From contig NZ_JACSGT010000001.1 of NCBI RefSeq assembly GCF_021504595.1, forward strand, positions 2,542,001 to 2,606,000: a stretch of DNA of 64,000 nucleotides. The letters run 5' to 3'. A model generated the notes under the pieces. The model searched no databases. It was not told the origin of the DNA and worked only from the letters and a program-made list of their open reading frames with translations. The position numbers and the translations under genes are program-made. Shown piece by piece: positions 26,042 to 35,617 of this stretch (positions are counted from its first letter, which is position 1; every line of letters starts with the position of its first letter). Source of the DNA: Chryseobacterium indicum. Lineage in GTDB: Bacteria > Bacteroidota > Bacteroidia > Flavobacteriales > Weeksellaceae.

Positions 26042-27018
26042 TATTTATTCTTTAATCTATAAACTCCAAACACGAAATCACTGGGATGGATTTTTAAGAG
26101 CTGATCTTCCAAATGAAAAACTTTAGCAAGAATTTCGCTTTTTTCTTCATCCATCTCTACAAAATGGTGTGCTATATCTTTGAGTGCGCTTTGCAAAATA
26201 TTATTGCCAAAAGATTTTTCTTCTAAGACATTAAATTTTTTATGAATCGAGGGCAATATGCTTTCAGAATCAGCACATTCAGATGGGTCAGCGATAATCA
26301 TTCTTAAAAGCCCTGAGCCGGAATAATGATTTTTATAAATTTCTGTTTTAAAAATTTTCCGGTACTTCTTAGGAATAACATCAATGGCTTTATTAATATA
26401 TTCTAATTGCAAGTCAGAATACTGAAGTCGGTTTTTTCCAACATATTCATTAATAACAAGATAACCCTCAGATTTAAGATTTTTAATCACAATTTTATCA
26501 AGAAACTCACTGATCTTATTAAAATGATGCAGAGAGGCGTGAAAAAAGACCACGTCATAATCGTTTTGATCGAAATTATGTGTGAGTATATTTTCGGCAA
26601 AGAAGAAAATATTGTTAAGCTTTTTATCGTCTGCAGTTCTTTTTGCAGTTTTCAAGAGTTCATCGGAAAAATCATAACAATGAATTTCCCAGTGAGGATT
26701 TAATTCAGCAAGTTTTAATTCATGACTGCATACACCGGTACCTAAAGCCAATACTTTCAGCGTTTTCTTTTCCCGGAAATAATTTTCCGTAAGATATTCT
26801 TCATAGATAACCTCTTCGCTTCCCGTAATTAATTTATTCCATCTTTTTTTAACAGCAGGAATTATCCAAAAATTAGAGGATTGAATTTTCTGTTCATTAA
26901 AAGCACTCTGAGTTCTTTTATACGAATTGAAATTTAATTTTGATAATAAAAAAGGGAGTTTTCTTTGATGAAATTTTATATAAATATCTTTTAAATCTTC
27001 AATGGTAATAATTCTCAT
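26041..27018 (-). CDS. Class I SAM-dependent methyltransferase
   Basis: A 325-residue protein. The Rossmann SAM-binding motif is VLALGTGVCSHELKLAEL (about residues 89-106), with the acidic motif HCYDFSDELL (about 113-122), and YDVVFFHASLHHFNKISE (about 156-173) as motif IV; YLVINEYVGKNRL follows. It resembles methyltransferases found near glycan or lipid genes, but its substrate is unknown. The N-terminal 80 residues lack a recognisable domain. It is convergent with the TatD operon and transcribed in the same direction as rhlE. Confidence 0.82.
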   Translation of the reverse strand: MRIITIEDLKDIYIKFHQRKLPFLLSKLNFNSYKRTQSAFNEQKIQSSNFWIIPAVKKRWNKLITGSEEVIYEEYLTENYFREKKTLKVLALGTGVCSHELKLAELNPHWEIHCYDFSDELLKTAKRTADDKKLNNIFFFAENILTHNFDQNDYDVVFFHASLHHFNKISEFLDKIVIKNLKSEGYLVINEYVGKNRLQYSDLQLEYINKAIDVIPKKYRKIFKTEIYKNHYSGSGLLRMIIADPSECADSESILPSIHKKFNVLEEKSFGNNILQSALKDIAHHFVEMDEEKSEILAKVFHLEDQLLKIHPSDFVFGVYRLKNK

Positions 27019-27091
27019 GAATAACTTTTTAAAACGAATGATTCTACAAATTTAGGAATTATAAAAATTCTTTAAAATTTGTAAAAACAGT

Positions 27092-28399
27092 TTATTTCTT
27101 TCTTGTAAAATTTTTATTCTTAGGCTTTTTAAAACCGACTGACGCAGCTCCGTTATCCGGCTTTGCCTTATTTCGGCTGAATTTTGAAGAATTTCCTCTT
27201 GCCTGTTTCGGTTTTTCCGATCCTGCGGCAACAGGCTTATTATTGGAATCTCTTTTCTGTGCAACCAGATCATCTGTATGAAACGGATGGTTTTTAACCA
27301 CCGGAATTTTCATTCCGATCAGTTTTTCTGTATTGCGCAGATTGAGAAGATCCAGCCCGTCCACAAACGAAATAGAAGTTCCTTCCGCTCCTGCTCTACC
27401 CGTTCTTCCGATTCTGTGGACATAGGTTTCGGAAACATCGGACAACTCAAAATTAACAACGTACTTAAGCTCATCAATATCAATTCCTCTCGCTGCAATA
27501 TCTGTAGCCACCAAAACTCTGGTTTTTCCGGATTTAAAATTGTTTAAAGCATTCTGACGGGCATTCTGAGATTTGTTTCCATGAATAGCCTCTGTTGTAA
27601 TATTATCTTTCTGAAGTTTTCTCGCAATTTTATCGGCACCGTGTTTTGTTCTTGCAAAAACCAATACAGAATCAGAAATATCGTTCTTTAAAATGTGCGT
27701 TAAAAGATTCAATTTATTATCTTTTTCCACAAAGTAAACCGATTGTTTAATGGTTTCTGCGGTAGATGAAACCGGAGTTACTTCTACTTTTATCGGATTA
27801 CTAAGAATAGAATCTGCCAGTTTCTGTATTTCTGAAGGCATGGTTGCAGAGAAAAACAAAGTCTGTCTTTTCTGAGGTAAAAGTTTGATGATTCTTTTCA
27901 CATCATGAACAAACCCCATATCCAGCATTCTATCCGCTTCATCCAGTACAAAAATTTCAAGATTTTTTAAGCTGATGATTCCCTGAGCAATAAAATCCAG
28001 AAGTCTTCCCGGTGTTGCTACCAGAATATCAACTCCTTTTTTTAATGCAGCTTCCTGATTTCCCTGCTTTACACCTCCAAAAATTACGAGATGTTTTAAT
28101 GGTAAATATTTTCCGTACGCCTGAATATTTTCTTCGATCTGAATCGCCAGTTCTCTTGTAGGCGTTAAAATCAAAGCTTTAATATTTCTGTTGGGGAATT
28201 TGTTCTGGGCAAGATTCTGAAGGATAGGAATGGCAAAAGCAGCCGTTTTTCCTGTTCCTGTCTGAGCGCAACCCAAAAAATCTTTACCTTTTATAATTTC
28301 CGGAATGGATTTCTCCTGAATTGGAGTCGGGTTGGTATATCCTTGTTCCTGAATTGCTTTTGCAATAGGATCAATTAAATGTAAGTCTGTAAAATTCAA
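27092..28399 (-). CDS. rhlE: DEAD-box RNA helicase RhlE
   Basis: A 435-residue helicase starting at a TTG codon (no in-frame ATG nearby), giving [20 protein letters not shown], which matches the usual RhlE N-terminus. Motifs: [17 protein letters not shown] (about 43-59), [24 protein letters not shown] (about 149-159), [19 protein letters not shown] and [13 protein letters not shown] (about 326-338). A basic C-terminal tail ([11 protein letters not shown]) follows. RhlE proteins act in ribosome maturation and mRNA decay. A terminator of the next gene upstream lies 28 bp before it. Confidence 0.93.
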   Translation of the reverse strand: MNFTDLHLIDPIAKAIQEQGYTNPTPIQEKSIPEIIKGKDFLGCAQTGTGKTAAFAIPILQNLAQNKFPNRNIKALILTPTRELAIQIEENIQAYGKYLPLKHLVIFGGVKQGNQEAALKKGVDILVATPGRLLDFIAQGIISLKNLEIFVLDEADRMLDMGFVHDVKRIIKLLPQKRQTLFFSATMPSEIQKLADSILSNPIKVEVTPVSSTAETIKQSVYFVEKDNKLNLLTHILKNDISDSVLVFARTKHGADKIARKLQKDNITTEAIHGNKSQNARQNALNNFKSGKTRVLVATDIAARGIDIDELKYVVNFELSDVSETYVHRIGRTGRAGAEGTSISFVDGLDLLNLRNTEKLIGMKIPVVKNHPFHTDDLVAQKRDSNNKPVAAGSEKPKQARGNSSKFSRNKAKPDNGAASVGFKKPKNKNFTRKK

Positions 28400-28426
28400 A
28401 TAAATTGTATTTAATAATTAAAACAA

Positions 28427-28449
28427 AATTCCTTCAAAATGAAGGAATT
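28427..28449 (-). terminator. Rho-independent terminator of the DUF6438 gene
   Basis: Perfect 9-bp stem AATTCCTTC / GAAGGAATT with loop AAAAT, then TTTTGTTTT on the minus strand. It is 35 bp after the stop codon. Confidence 0.82.
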
Positions 28450-28484
28450 ATATTTTGCAAAGGTAGCTTAAATATTTTAATTAA

Positions 28485-28973
28485 TTATTTTACTTTTGTC
28501 CATTGCTGACTGGTTCTTAAATCCTCAAAAAACCTATACAATTTCTCAAGTTTTTCAGTTCCCTTTTTGCCGTAATCTTCAACATGTTTTGAAGTTCCGT
28601 CTGTAAAATTGATTCTCAAATGGGAAGTGGGAAGATCTGTAATATTTCGCTCGCCATATTTTTCATTGAGATTCTTTACATTCAAGTCATCCAATAAAGC
28701 AATTAATGTATTATAATCTTCCTGTTTTATTGTCCCTTTAAAAGTTCCTTCACGAGGTTTATCGAACTCGCCTTTTGAAAATCCTTTTGAAAAATTAAAG
28801 TGTTCTGCTTCAAATACAGCCATTCTGTCAGGATTTACTGTTATTTTAAAAATAGGACAGGATCCGAAACAAGCGCCTGCTTCATATTCAATTTTCGAAT
28901 ATTTTGAACCGTTTTTCTGAGAAGTACACGAAAATAAAAAGATAAAAGCCAAAAGGCTTAGTAAATATTTCAT
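28485..28973 (-). CDS. DUF6438 lipoprotein
   Basis: A 162-residue protein with a lipoprotein signal (LLAFIFLFSC, Cys about residue 16). The mature region begins YEAGACFGSCPIFKITV, where the C-F-G-x-C-P-x(F/Y) motif is the mark of the DUF6438 family; TSHLRINFTDGTSKHVEDYG follows. Two Cys flank the GACFGSCP turn and may be redox-active or form a disulfide. The function is unknown. Single gene with its own terminator. Confidence 0.85.
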   Translation of the reverse strand: MKYLLSLLAFIFLFSCTSQKNGSKYSKIEYEAGACFGSCPIFKITVNPDRMAVFEAEHFNFSKGFSKGEFDKPREGTFKGTIKQEDYNTLIALLDDLNVKNLNEKYGERNITDLPTSHLRINFTDGTSKHVEDYGKKGTEKLEKLYRFFEDLRTSQQWTKVK

Positions 28974-29243
28974 AGCTTACATTTGAGTGGTTTCTCTCAA
29001 TAATTGTTCCAAAAGTGAAAACATTGAATTATATAGACTATAAATATTACCTTTTTATACTTTTTTAAGGTTAGTTCAGCATAATACGATTTTTTCACCA
29101 TAGAATCATAATTATTTATGAATTTTTCAAAGACAATTATGTATACAAATTATAAATATATAAAATAAAAAGCATTATAAAAAGGCCATTTAACGATGAA
29201 TTTTATTTTATTCATAGTTACATTTGTGTCTAATTTAATAATC

Positions 29244-30386
29244 ATGAAAAAAACAATCATTCTACTTTCTGTTATATTAGGTATTACAGCAAACGCTCAA
29301 TGGAATCTTACAGGAAACACAGGAACAACTCCAGGAACAAATTTTATAGGAACTTTAGATAATCAACCCCTTGTTATTAAAATAAACAATGATGAAAAAA
29401 TGAGAATTACACCAACTGGTCAGTTTTCATTTCATAATATAGGATATACAGGTCAGATCTGGGATAAAAACTTGCTTTTTGGCGGTGGTATGAGCAATAC
29501 TACAGGTATTTTAAACACAGCGTTTGGTATGGGAACATTAACGCAAAACGCCACATCCTCAGGTAATGTTGCATTGGGAAGTAATGCTTTGGCTTCATTA
29601 ACAAATGGTAATTCAAATACTGCGGTAGGTAGTGGCACCATGCGAAATACACCTTCTGCTACATTTAGTGTTGCAATAGGAACTAATGCTTTGGAGAACA
29701 TGCAGGGAGGTACAGGAAACATCGGAATAGGACTGGGAGCAATGGGATCAGGAGCACTTGTGGGAGATGATAATATCGCTTTAGGAAATAGTGCCACGAG
29801 ATATATTGGAAACGGAAGTTTAAATGTGATATTAGGAGCAAATTCTTTCAGAGCGTTAACAACAGGATCAAATAATATTAATTTAGGAGGTTCTAATGCA
29901 AGATATATTACATCCGGAAGTAACAATATATTTATAGGAACGAACATTGTTCCATACAATGCGACGTCACCAAACAATGAGTTAAACATAGGAAATTGGA
30001 TTGTAGGAAATAACGGGACAATCGGAATCGGGCAGTTTACCAATCAGTTGCCCGCAGATGGAATCGCTGCTGATGGTGAAAAATATAAACTTTTTGTAAA
30101 AGACGGAATTAAAACTGAAAAAGTAAAAGTAGATATTGCTGCTAATAATGGATGGGCAGATTATGTTTTTGAGAAAGATTATAAATTAATGCCATTAAAT
30201 AGTGTTGAAAAATTTATCAAAGAAAACGGACATCTTCCGGAAGTTCCTACAACAGAAGAAGCTATTAAAAATGGTATTGAACTTAAGGAAATGAATATTC
30301 TACTTCTGAAGAAGATTGAAGAACTTACGCTTTATACCATAGAGCAACAGAAAAGAATTGAAGCGCTTGAGAAAAAAGTTAAATAA
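29244..30386 (+). CDS. Secreted surface protein with YadA-head-like repeats and tail-fibre C-terminus
   Basis: A 380-residue exported protein; the start is the ATG giving MKKTIILLSVILGITANAQ, a clean signal peptide. From about residue 75 to 240 it consists of degenerate repeats of the NTAxGxxxL / G(N/S)xNxxxG type (e.g. NVALGSNALASLTNGNSNTA), the pattern of trimeric adhesin head domains. The C-terminus (YVFEKDYKLMPLNSVEKF; NGHLPEVPTTEE; coiled ELTLYTIEQQKRIEAL) is a common end of such Chryseobacterium proteins. It has no beta-barrel anchor, so trimeric assembly at the surface is inferred. A TACATTTG box (29219-29226) lies 18 bp before the start. Confidence 0.78.
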   Translation: MKKTIILLSVILGITANAQWNLTGNTGTTPGTNFIGTLDNQPLVIKINNDEKMRITPTGQFSFHNIGYTGQIWDKNLLFGGGMSNTTGILNTAFGMGTLTQNATSSGNVALGSNALASLTNGNSNTAVGSGTMRNTPSATFSVAIGTNALENMQGGTGNIGIGLGAMGSGALVGDDNIALGNSATRYIGNGSLNVILGANSFRALTTGSNNINLGGSNARYITSGSNNIFIGTNIVPYNATSPNNELNIGNWIVGNNGTIGIGQFTNQLPADGIAADGEKYKLFVKDGIKTEKVKVDIAANNGWADYVFEKDYKLMPLNSVEKFIKENGHLPEVPTTEEAIKNGIELKEMNILLLKKIEELTLYTIEQQKRIEALEKKVK

Positions 30387-30409
30387 TTAATTATATAAAA
30401 TTCTAATGC

Positions 30410-32125
30410 ATGAAAAAGTTTTATATCGCAATTATATTAATCTTATTTCCTTTATTAACTTTCGCTCAAGGAGAAAATGATAACTGGTATTTTGGGAATT
30501 ATGCCGCAATTAATTTTTCCTCTCCGTCACCAATAGTATTTACCAACAGCCAAATGACTACAAATGGAGCCTCCGCTTCTGTAAGCGACAGTAATGGGAA
30601 ATTATTATTTTACACTAACGGAATTTCAGTATGGACCAGAGAGCATACTATAATGCCAAATGGAGGTAACATAATGCAGGAAACTCCTATGCAAATAGCT
30701 ATTGTGAAACATCCTTCCAATCCTAATCTATACTATATTTTCAGTGGCGGGGTCGTCTCATCATCAAACACCTTTGTAGCGAGATATTCAGTTGTAAATA
30801 TGTCTTTAGGAAATCTTGGGCTTGATGGATTTTCTCTTGGTGATGTTGTACAAAGCCAGACAAATATTCCTATTTTAGATGAATTTGGAAATGATTTTAC
30901 AACAGCAAAAGGAGTCACTATTGTTCCGCAAATAGATAATGCTTCTTTTTGGGTGTTAATTCCTACAATGACAAAATTATATAGTTATCCCTTAAACAAT
31001 ACAGGCTTTGTAAATAATCCCGTAACCAGTAGTTTAAATATTGAAAATGCTTATCCTTCTCCTTTTCAGCATTATGCTTATATCAAGGCTTCTCCAAAAT
31101 TAAAATCATTGTGCAAAAGTTTTTCACATTATCTGAGTTTTAGCTCTGAAGATTTTGTAAACTCTTATAATGAAGGAAGAGTATACTCTTTTGACGACAG
31201 TACAGGACAAATAACAAATGCCTATGAACTAACAATTGCCAGTCTTACTCCCATCTTGACGGAATTCAACAAAGATGGTTCTATTTTATATGTAGGAACA
31301 CACCTCTCGACTAATATATATGCTGTTAATATGTTGGCATCTACAAATAACAACATTATATACAACAGCATAGCAAATACCATTACCGGAAGTGTAGATT
31401 TTCAAGGAATTCAAAGAAATAAATACGGTGATATTTATTTCAAATATGCCTATATTCAAAATAACTACATTGGTAAAATTAATAATCCTGATGTTTTTGG
31501 CGGAGCCAGTTTAGATTTGTACAATCTAAATATATCTCCCGGCTATTCCAGTACAAATCCTAATTTGTTTCCTCAATTAGTTCCTACTCTTAATACCAAC
31601 AATACAAGTAATAATTGTGTCCCAAATATTGTAAAAAATTCACAGGAAACAAATAATATCCATACCTATCATGCGAGTAATACTATTATTACAAATACAG
31701 CCTATGTTATAGATGCAGGAAAAAATATTACAATGAAAGCAGGAGAAAGTATTACATTGCTACCCAATACTTACATTAAAAACGGCGCTAAATATTATGC
31801 CAAAATTGAAGGATGCGGAGAACCATGTGAAGGAGAAATTGAAGAAAAAAAACAAAATGTGAAATTATTTATGGATTTAAGGAAGAAACTTCCTGATGTA
31901 CATGGAAGTGATATTAATTTATATCCAAATCCCGCTTCTGATTTTTTAACGATTCAATCTACTTTGAAAGTTGAAAATGTAAATATTTATGATATTTCGG
32001 GGAAGAAAATTAATACTGTTTTGAATGGAAATACAATTGATATTAAACATATTCCTTCCGGATCGTATCTCATTACGATCGAAACTAAAGAAGGAAAAAC
32101 AACAAAAAAGTTTATAAAAAAATAA
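30410..32125 (+). CDS. T9SS-sorted secreted protein
   Basis: A 571-residue protein: signal peptide (KFYIAIILILFPLLTFAQ), a long beta-rich region starting DNWYFGNYAAINFSSPSP, as in T9SS proteins with a propeller-like N-domain, a Cys-containing linker (EGCGEPCEG) and a type A sorting tail (DINLYPNPASDFLTI ... VNIYDISGKKI ... IPSGSYLITI ... KKFIKK). The protein should be exported through the type IX system, cleaved and anchored or released. It starts 23 bp after the preceding adhesin-like gene, so the two may act together. The specific function is unknown. Confidence 0.88.
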   Translation: MKKFYIAIILILFPLLTFAQGENDNWYFGNYAAINFSSPSPIVFTNSQMTTNGASASVSDSNGKLLFYTNGISVWTREHTIMPNGGNIMQETPMQIAIVKHPSNPNLYYIFSGGVVSSSNTFVARYSVVNMSLGNLGLDGFSLGDVVQSQTNIPILDEFGNDFTTAKGVTIVPQIDNASFWVLIPTMTKLYSYPLNNTGFVNNPVTSSLNIENAYPSPFQHYAYIKASPKLKSLCKSFSHYLSFSSEDFVNSYNEGRVYSFDDSTGQITNAYELTIASLTPILTEFNKDGSILYVGTHLSTNIYAVNMLASTNNNIIYNSIANTITGSVDFQGIQRNKYGDIYFKYAYIQNNYIGKINNPDVFGGASLDLYNLNISPGYSSTNPNLFPQLVPTLNTNNTSNNCVPNIVKNSQETNNIHTYHASNTIITNTAYVIDAGKNITMKAGESITLLPNTYIKNGAKYYAKIEGCGEPCEGEIEEKKQNVKLFMDLRKKLPDVHGSDINLYPNPASDFLTIQSTLKVENVNIYDISGKKINTVLNGNTIDIKHIPSGSYLITIETKEGKTTKKFIKK

Positions 32126-32138
32126 TCACTGACACTAA

Positions 32139-32168
32139 AAAAGGAGAGACGCTTTTGTTTCTCCTTTT
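32139..32168. terminator. Bidirectional terminator between T9SS protein and obg
   Basis: AAAAGGAGA / TCTCCTTTT stem around GACGCTTTTGTT. Lies between the convergent T9SS gene and obg, with A/T-rich flanks on both sides. Confidence 0.72.
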
Positions 32169-32195
32169 ATATTATATTTTAGTATCGGTTAAATC

Positions 32196-33179
32196 CTACC
32201 CATGCAACTTCTTCCAGATCACATCTTTCAGTTCCATAAGACCTTCTCCGGTAACGCCTGAGAAAAATAAAGGCTGTCTGTTTTCGGGGAATTCTGCGGA
32301 AATTTCTTTCCTCAGCTCTTCATCCAGAAGATCGGATTTTGAAATGGAAATAATAAAATCTTTATCCAGCAATTCAGGATTGTATTCCTTTAATTCATTT
32401 TCCAAAATCTTAAATTCCTGAAAATGATCTTCAGAATCTGCCGGAATTAAAAACAACAGGATGGAATTCCTTTCAATATGTCTTAAAAAACGGTGTCCTA
32501 AACCTTTACCTTCCGCTGCTCCTTCAATAATTCCCGGAATATCTGCCATTACAAAAGACTTGTAATTTCTGTAATCTACAATTCCAAGATTAGGGGTTAA
32601 CGTGGTAAAAGCATAATCTGCAATTTTAGGTTTAGCCGCAGAAACAGACGATAACAACGTAGATTTTCCAGCGTTCGGAAATCCTACAAGACCTACATCC
32701 GCAAGGATTTTAAGCTCAAAAACAACGTATCCTTCCTGTCCGTCCATTCCCGGTTGTGCAAATCTCGGAGTCTGGTTGGTAGAAGATTTGAAGTGTTCGT
32801 TTCCTTTTCCTCCCATTCCTCCTTCCATCAGGATAATTTCCTGACCGTCTTCCAGAATTTCACCGATGATCTCGCCATCTTCATTTTTAGCAATCGTTCC
32901 GATAGGAACCTCAATATAGACATCGGCTCCGTAAGCTCCTGTTAACTGATTCTTTCCTCCGTTTTCACCACGCTCCGCTTTTACGTGTCGCGTGTAACGC
33001 AGAGGAAGCAAAGTCCATTCGTTGGCATTTCCTTTCATGATGACGTGTCCTCCTCTTCCTCCGTCTCCTCCATCCGGACCGCCTTTAGGAATATACTTTT
33101 CGCGGCGGAGATGCGCAGAACCTGCTCCTCCATGACCGCTTTTACAATGAATCTTTACGTAATCTACAAAATTTGACAT
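32196..33179 (-). CDS. obg: GTPase Obg/CgtA
   Basis: A 327-residue ribosome-associated GTPase. The N-terminal glycine-rich Obg fold is seen in [19 protein letters not shown] and [14 protein letters not shown] (residues about 9-50). The G domain has [20 protein letters not shown] (G1), [20 protein letters not shown] (G3 with switch II) and ISKSDLLD (G4). The C-terminal OCT domain is absent, so it is the short form usual in Bacteroidetes. It follows adk and hpt in the same direction. Confidence 0.95.
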   Translation of the reverse strand: MSNFVDYVKIHCKSGHGGAGSAHLRREKYIPKGGPDGGDGGRGGHVIMKGNANEWTLLPLRYTRHVKAERGENGGKNQLTGAYGADVYIEVPIGTIAKNEDGEIIGEILEDGQEIILMEGGMGGKGNEHFKSSTNQTPRFAQPGMDGQEGYVVFELKILADVGLVGFPNAGKSTLLSSVSAAKPKIADYAFTTLTPNLGIVDYRNYKSFVMADIPGIIEGAAEGKGLGHRFLRHIERNSILLFLIPADSEDHFQEFKILENELKEYNPELLDKDFIISISKSDLLDEELRKEISAEFPENRQPLFFSGVTGEGLMELKDVIWKKLHG

Positions 33180-33201
33180 AATTTTAATTCAAGGTTTTAT
33201 G

Positions 33202-33249
33202 TTGAAGGTTCAAAGTTTTAACCTTGAATTTGGAACTTTGAACCTTGAA
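33202..33249. repeat. Inverted repeat between adk and obg
   Basis: TTGAAGGTTCAAAGTT (33202-33217) pairs with AACTTTGAACCTTGAA (33234-33249), 15 of 16 positions; a further TTCAAGGTT (33188-33196) pairs with AACCTTGAA (33220-33228). The nested, competing hairpins lie in the adk-obg mRNA. No T run follows, so this is more likely a repeat or an RNA-processing site than a terminator. Confidence 0.5.
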
Positions 33250-33259
33250 TCAAAAATTT

Positions 33260-33841
33260 TTACTTTTGAAACTTCTCTACTTCAGCGAAAAGTTTTTCAG
33301 AGATTTCATTGATGTCTCCGACACCGTTGATCTCTACATATTTGCCTTGCTGCTTGTACAGTTCGGCTACTTCTGCTGTTTTTGTGTAGTACTCTTTTAT
33401 TCTATTTTGGATGATCTCCACATTGCTGTCGTCTGATCTTCCGCTGATTTCTCCTCTTTTCAATAATCGGTCTACCAAAATTGAATCTTCAACCACTAAA
33501 GAAAGGCATACATCAATTTCATCATTCAGTTCTTCTTTTACAATTTTCTCCAGTGCTTCCGTCTGAACAGCCGTTCTCGGATAACCGTCGAAAATGAATC
33601 CTGCTGCATCGGTAGGTTTTCTGATCTCATCGATCAGCATATCTGTTGTTACCTGATCCGGAACCAATTCTCCCTTATCAATGTAAGATTTTGCCAATTT
33701 TCCAAGCTCGGTATCATTTTTCATATTGAATCTGAAAAGATCACCTGTTGAGATTTGTTTCAGATTGAATTTCTCGATCAGGTTTTGTGCTTGTGTTCCT
33801 TTTCCACTTCCTGGAGGACCAAACAGAACGATGTTTATCAT
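33260..33841 (-). CDS. adk: Adenylate kinase
   Basis: A 193-residue enzyme. Motifs: P-loop GPPGSGKGTQAQNL (residues 8-21), STGDLFR (about 32-38), FDGYPRTAVQTEAL (about 84-97; the DG.PR signature) and a short LID (KRGEISGRSDDSNVEIIQNR). The small LID without zinc cysteines classes it as the short form. It converts AMP and ATP to two ADP. It is flanked by hpt and obg, a frequent order in this group. Confidence 0.95.
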   Translation of the reverse strand: MINIVLFGPPGSGKGTQAQNLIEKFNLKQISTGDLFRFNMKNDTELGKLAKSYIDKGELVPDQVTTDMLIDEIRKPTDAAGFIFDGYPRTAVQTEALEKIVKEELNDEIDVCLSLVVEDSILVDRLLKRGEISGRSDDSNVEIIQNRIKEYYTKTAEVAELYKQQGKYVEINGVGDINEISEKLFAEVEKFQK

Positions 33842-33977
33842 AATGTTGTTTTGCTTCCGGCAATCGGCATTGCTTTTTTGGCTGCTTCCTGCTTTTAGCT
33901 GTTTTTAAGTTATTATTAAATTTATTACTTTATTTTACTTTTAAGCTAAAAGCTATAAGCTAATAGCCAACAGCGTT

Positions 33978-34532
33978 TTAATGATTGATTTGTCCGTCTT
34001 CCAACTGGTACAGATTAGGTAAGTTTCTTCCTAATTCATCATAATCCAGACCGTACCCTAAAACAAATTTATTTGGAATTTCTTTCCCGATATAATCCAG
34101 CTTGAAATCTTTCTTATATACTTCAGGTTTCAGTAAGAATGAAGCTATTTTTACAGATTTCGGACGCTGTGTCTCGTTAAAATACTTGAAAAGACTTTCT
34201 ACTGTATTTCCTGTATCTACAATATCTTCTACCAGAATGATGTGGCGGTCTTTTACATCCTTTGTCAGCTCCATTTTCTGGTAAACAATTCCTGTAGATT
34301 CTGTTCCCACATAAGAACTCATCTGGATAAAAGCAATCTCACATGGTCCGGGATAATGCTTCAGAAGGTCTGAGAAGAACATAATTACCCCATTCAAAAC
34401 ACCTATGAAAACAGGAACTTCATCTTTATAATCTTCATAAATCTTTAAAGCCGTAGCTTTTACAATCTCCTGAATCTCGGCATCCTCCAGATAAGGAACG
34501 AAAGTTTTGTCGTGAACTTTAATACTCTCCAT
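33978..34532 (-). CDS. hpt: Hypoxanthine phosphoribosyltransferase
   Basis: A 184-residue type I phosphoribosyltransferase. The PRPP loop is HIILVEDIVDTGNTVESL (about residues 94-111, with the E-D-[IL]-[VI]-D-T-G core), preceded by VGTESTGIVYQ (flexible loop region) and followed by VKIASFLLKPEVYK and IPNKFVLGYGLDYDELGRNL, the purine-binding end. It salvages hypoxanthine and guanine. The gap before adk holds an inverted pair GCTTTTAGCT (33891-33900) / AGCTAAAAGC (33944-33953). Confidence 0.93.
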   Translation of the reverse strand: MESIKVHDKTFVPYLEDAEIQEIVKATALKIYEDYKDEVPVFIGVLNGVIMFFSDLLKHYPGPCEIAFIQMSSYVGTESTGIVYQKMELTKDVKDRHIILVEDIVDTGNTVESLFKYFNETQRPKSVKIASFLLKPEVYKKDFKLDYIGKEIPNKFVLGYGLDYDELGRNLPNLYQLEDGQINH

Positions 34533-34769
34533 AAAAAATTTTAGTAGGTGGCAAAGTTACGGATTTTTGACGAAAGTTTTTAATGGATAAATACTAAGAG
34601 TTTTTAAAATCATTTACTTTTTTCATTCCAATCCGTTATTATACAAGCCATTAGAAAAATATGAAAAATACTGCTGAAAAACAAAAGAACTGATTTAAAA
34701 TTAAATCTAAATTAAAAAAAATGCACAAAACACTAAATATCAAATATTTACAATCTTATTATTTTAACA

Positions 34770-34796
34770 TTGTTTTAACCATTTTTCTTATATTTG
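34770..34796 (+). promoter_or_regulatory. Promoter of the FkbM-methyltransferase/flippase genes
   Basis: TTG at 34770-34772, 16 bp, then TATATTTG at 34789-34796, matching the Bacteroidetes sigma-ABfr pattern TTG-N17-23-TAnnTTTG apart from slightly short spacing. The start codon of the methyltransferase is 24 bp downstream. The remainder of the 287-bp gap after hpt shows no gene. Confidence 0.6.
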
Positions 34797-34819
34797 CTGA
34801 TTAGTCCAAAAATCCTACA

Positions 34820-35611
34820 ATGTCTCTGTACCAAAGAATCGCTGAGAAGCTGCAATATATAAGCCCGAATTTTTATAAAAAAAGATATTTTAAAAGTTTA
34901 AATAATCTTACCAAAGATAATTTTTCGTCGCGGAATGTAGAGCCGGAATTGGTCTGGATTAAAGAGTTTTTGCCTAAAAATGCTGTTATTCTCGACATTG
35001 GAGCCAATGTAGGAACTTTCCTTTATCAACTGGAAAACAAGCTGGATCATGAAAACATCTATGCTTTTGAACCCAATAAAAAACTATACCGCCGCCTGAA
35101 AAGATTATTTCCCGCAATGCGCATTTTTCCTTTGGCACTTTCTGATGAAAACACGACCGCAGAATTTAAAGTTCCGGTGATTAACGGAAAAATGGTTGCT
35201 TCAAGAGGTACTCTGAACACCGATTATAAAGAAAAAGGCGAAGAAAAAAGCTACACCGAAAAAGTAAAAGTGATAAAGCTGGACGAATGGGCAGCCATTG
35301 AACATTTCAAAAAACTAGATTTTATTAAAATTGATGTAGAAGGTAATGAAATGAAAACCCTTAAAGGAGCAAAACAAATCATCAGTAAGTTTTCTCCGAC
35401 TTTAATGGTGGAAATGGAACAGAGACACCACCACACTCCGATTTGGGATGAAATTTCAGAAGTTGAATCCTGGGGTTATGATGCAAATTATCTGAACAGA
35501 CACACTTTTGAGCTTAAAAAATTAACGGAAGAAATTCTTTTAAAAAATATCAGCGACGAAAAAAATAAAACGGAATACATCAACAATATTATTTTTATTC
35601 CAAAAAACTAA
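34820..35611 (+). CDS. FkbM-family methyltransferase
   Basis: A 263-residue SAM-dependent methyltransferase. It shows AVILDIGANVGTFLYQLENK (motif I, about residues 52-71), YAFEPNKKLY (motif II), then the FkbM-specific LDFIKIDVEGNEMKTLKGA (about 168-186) and LMVEMEQRHHH. FkbM proteins methylate hydroxyls of sugars and polyketides. It is 6 bp upstream of a polysaccharide flippase gene, so a role in modifying an exported glycan is likely. Confidence 0.88.
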   Translation: MSLYQRIAEKLQYISPNFYKKRYFKSLNNLTKDNFSSRNVEPELVWIKEFLPKNAVILDIGANVGTFLYQLENKLDHENIYAFEPNKKLYRRLKRLFPAMRIFPLALSDENTTAEFKVPVINGKMVASRGTLNTDYKEKGEEKSYTEKVKVIKLDEWAAIEHFKKLDFIKIDVEGNEMKTLKGAKQIISKFSPTLMVEMEQRHHHTPIWDEISEVESWGYDANYLNRHTFELKKLTEEILLKNISDEKNKTEYINNIIFIPKN

Positions 35612-35617
35612 TAAAAG

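Noticed and set aside
29453..30043. 196-residue minus-strand frame
   Set aside because: Antisense to the adhesin-head repeats of the gene at 29244-30386.
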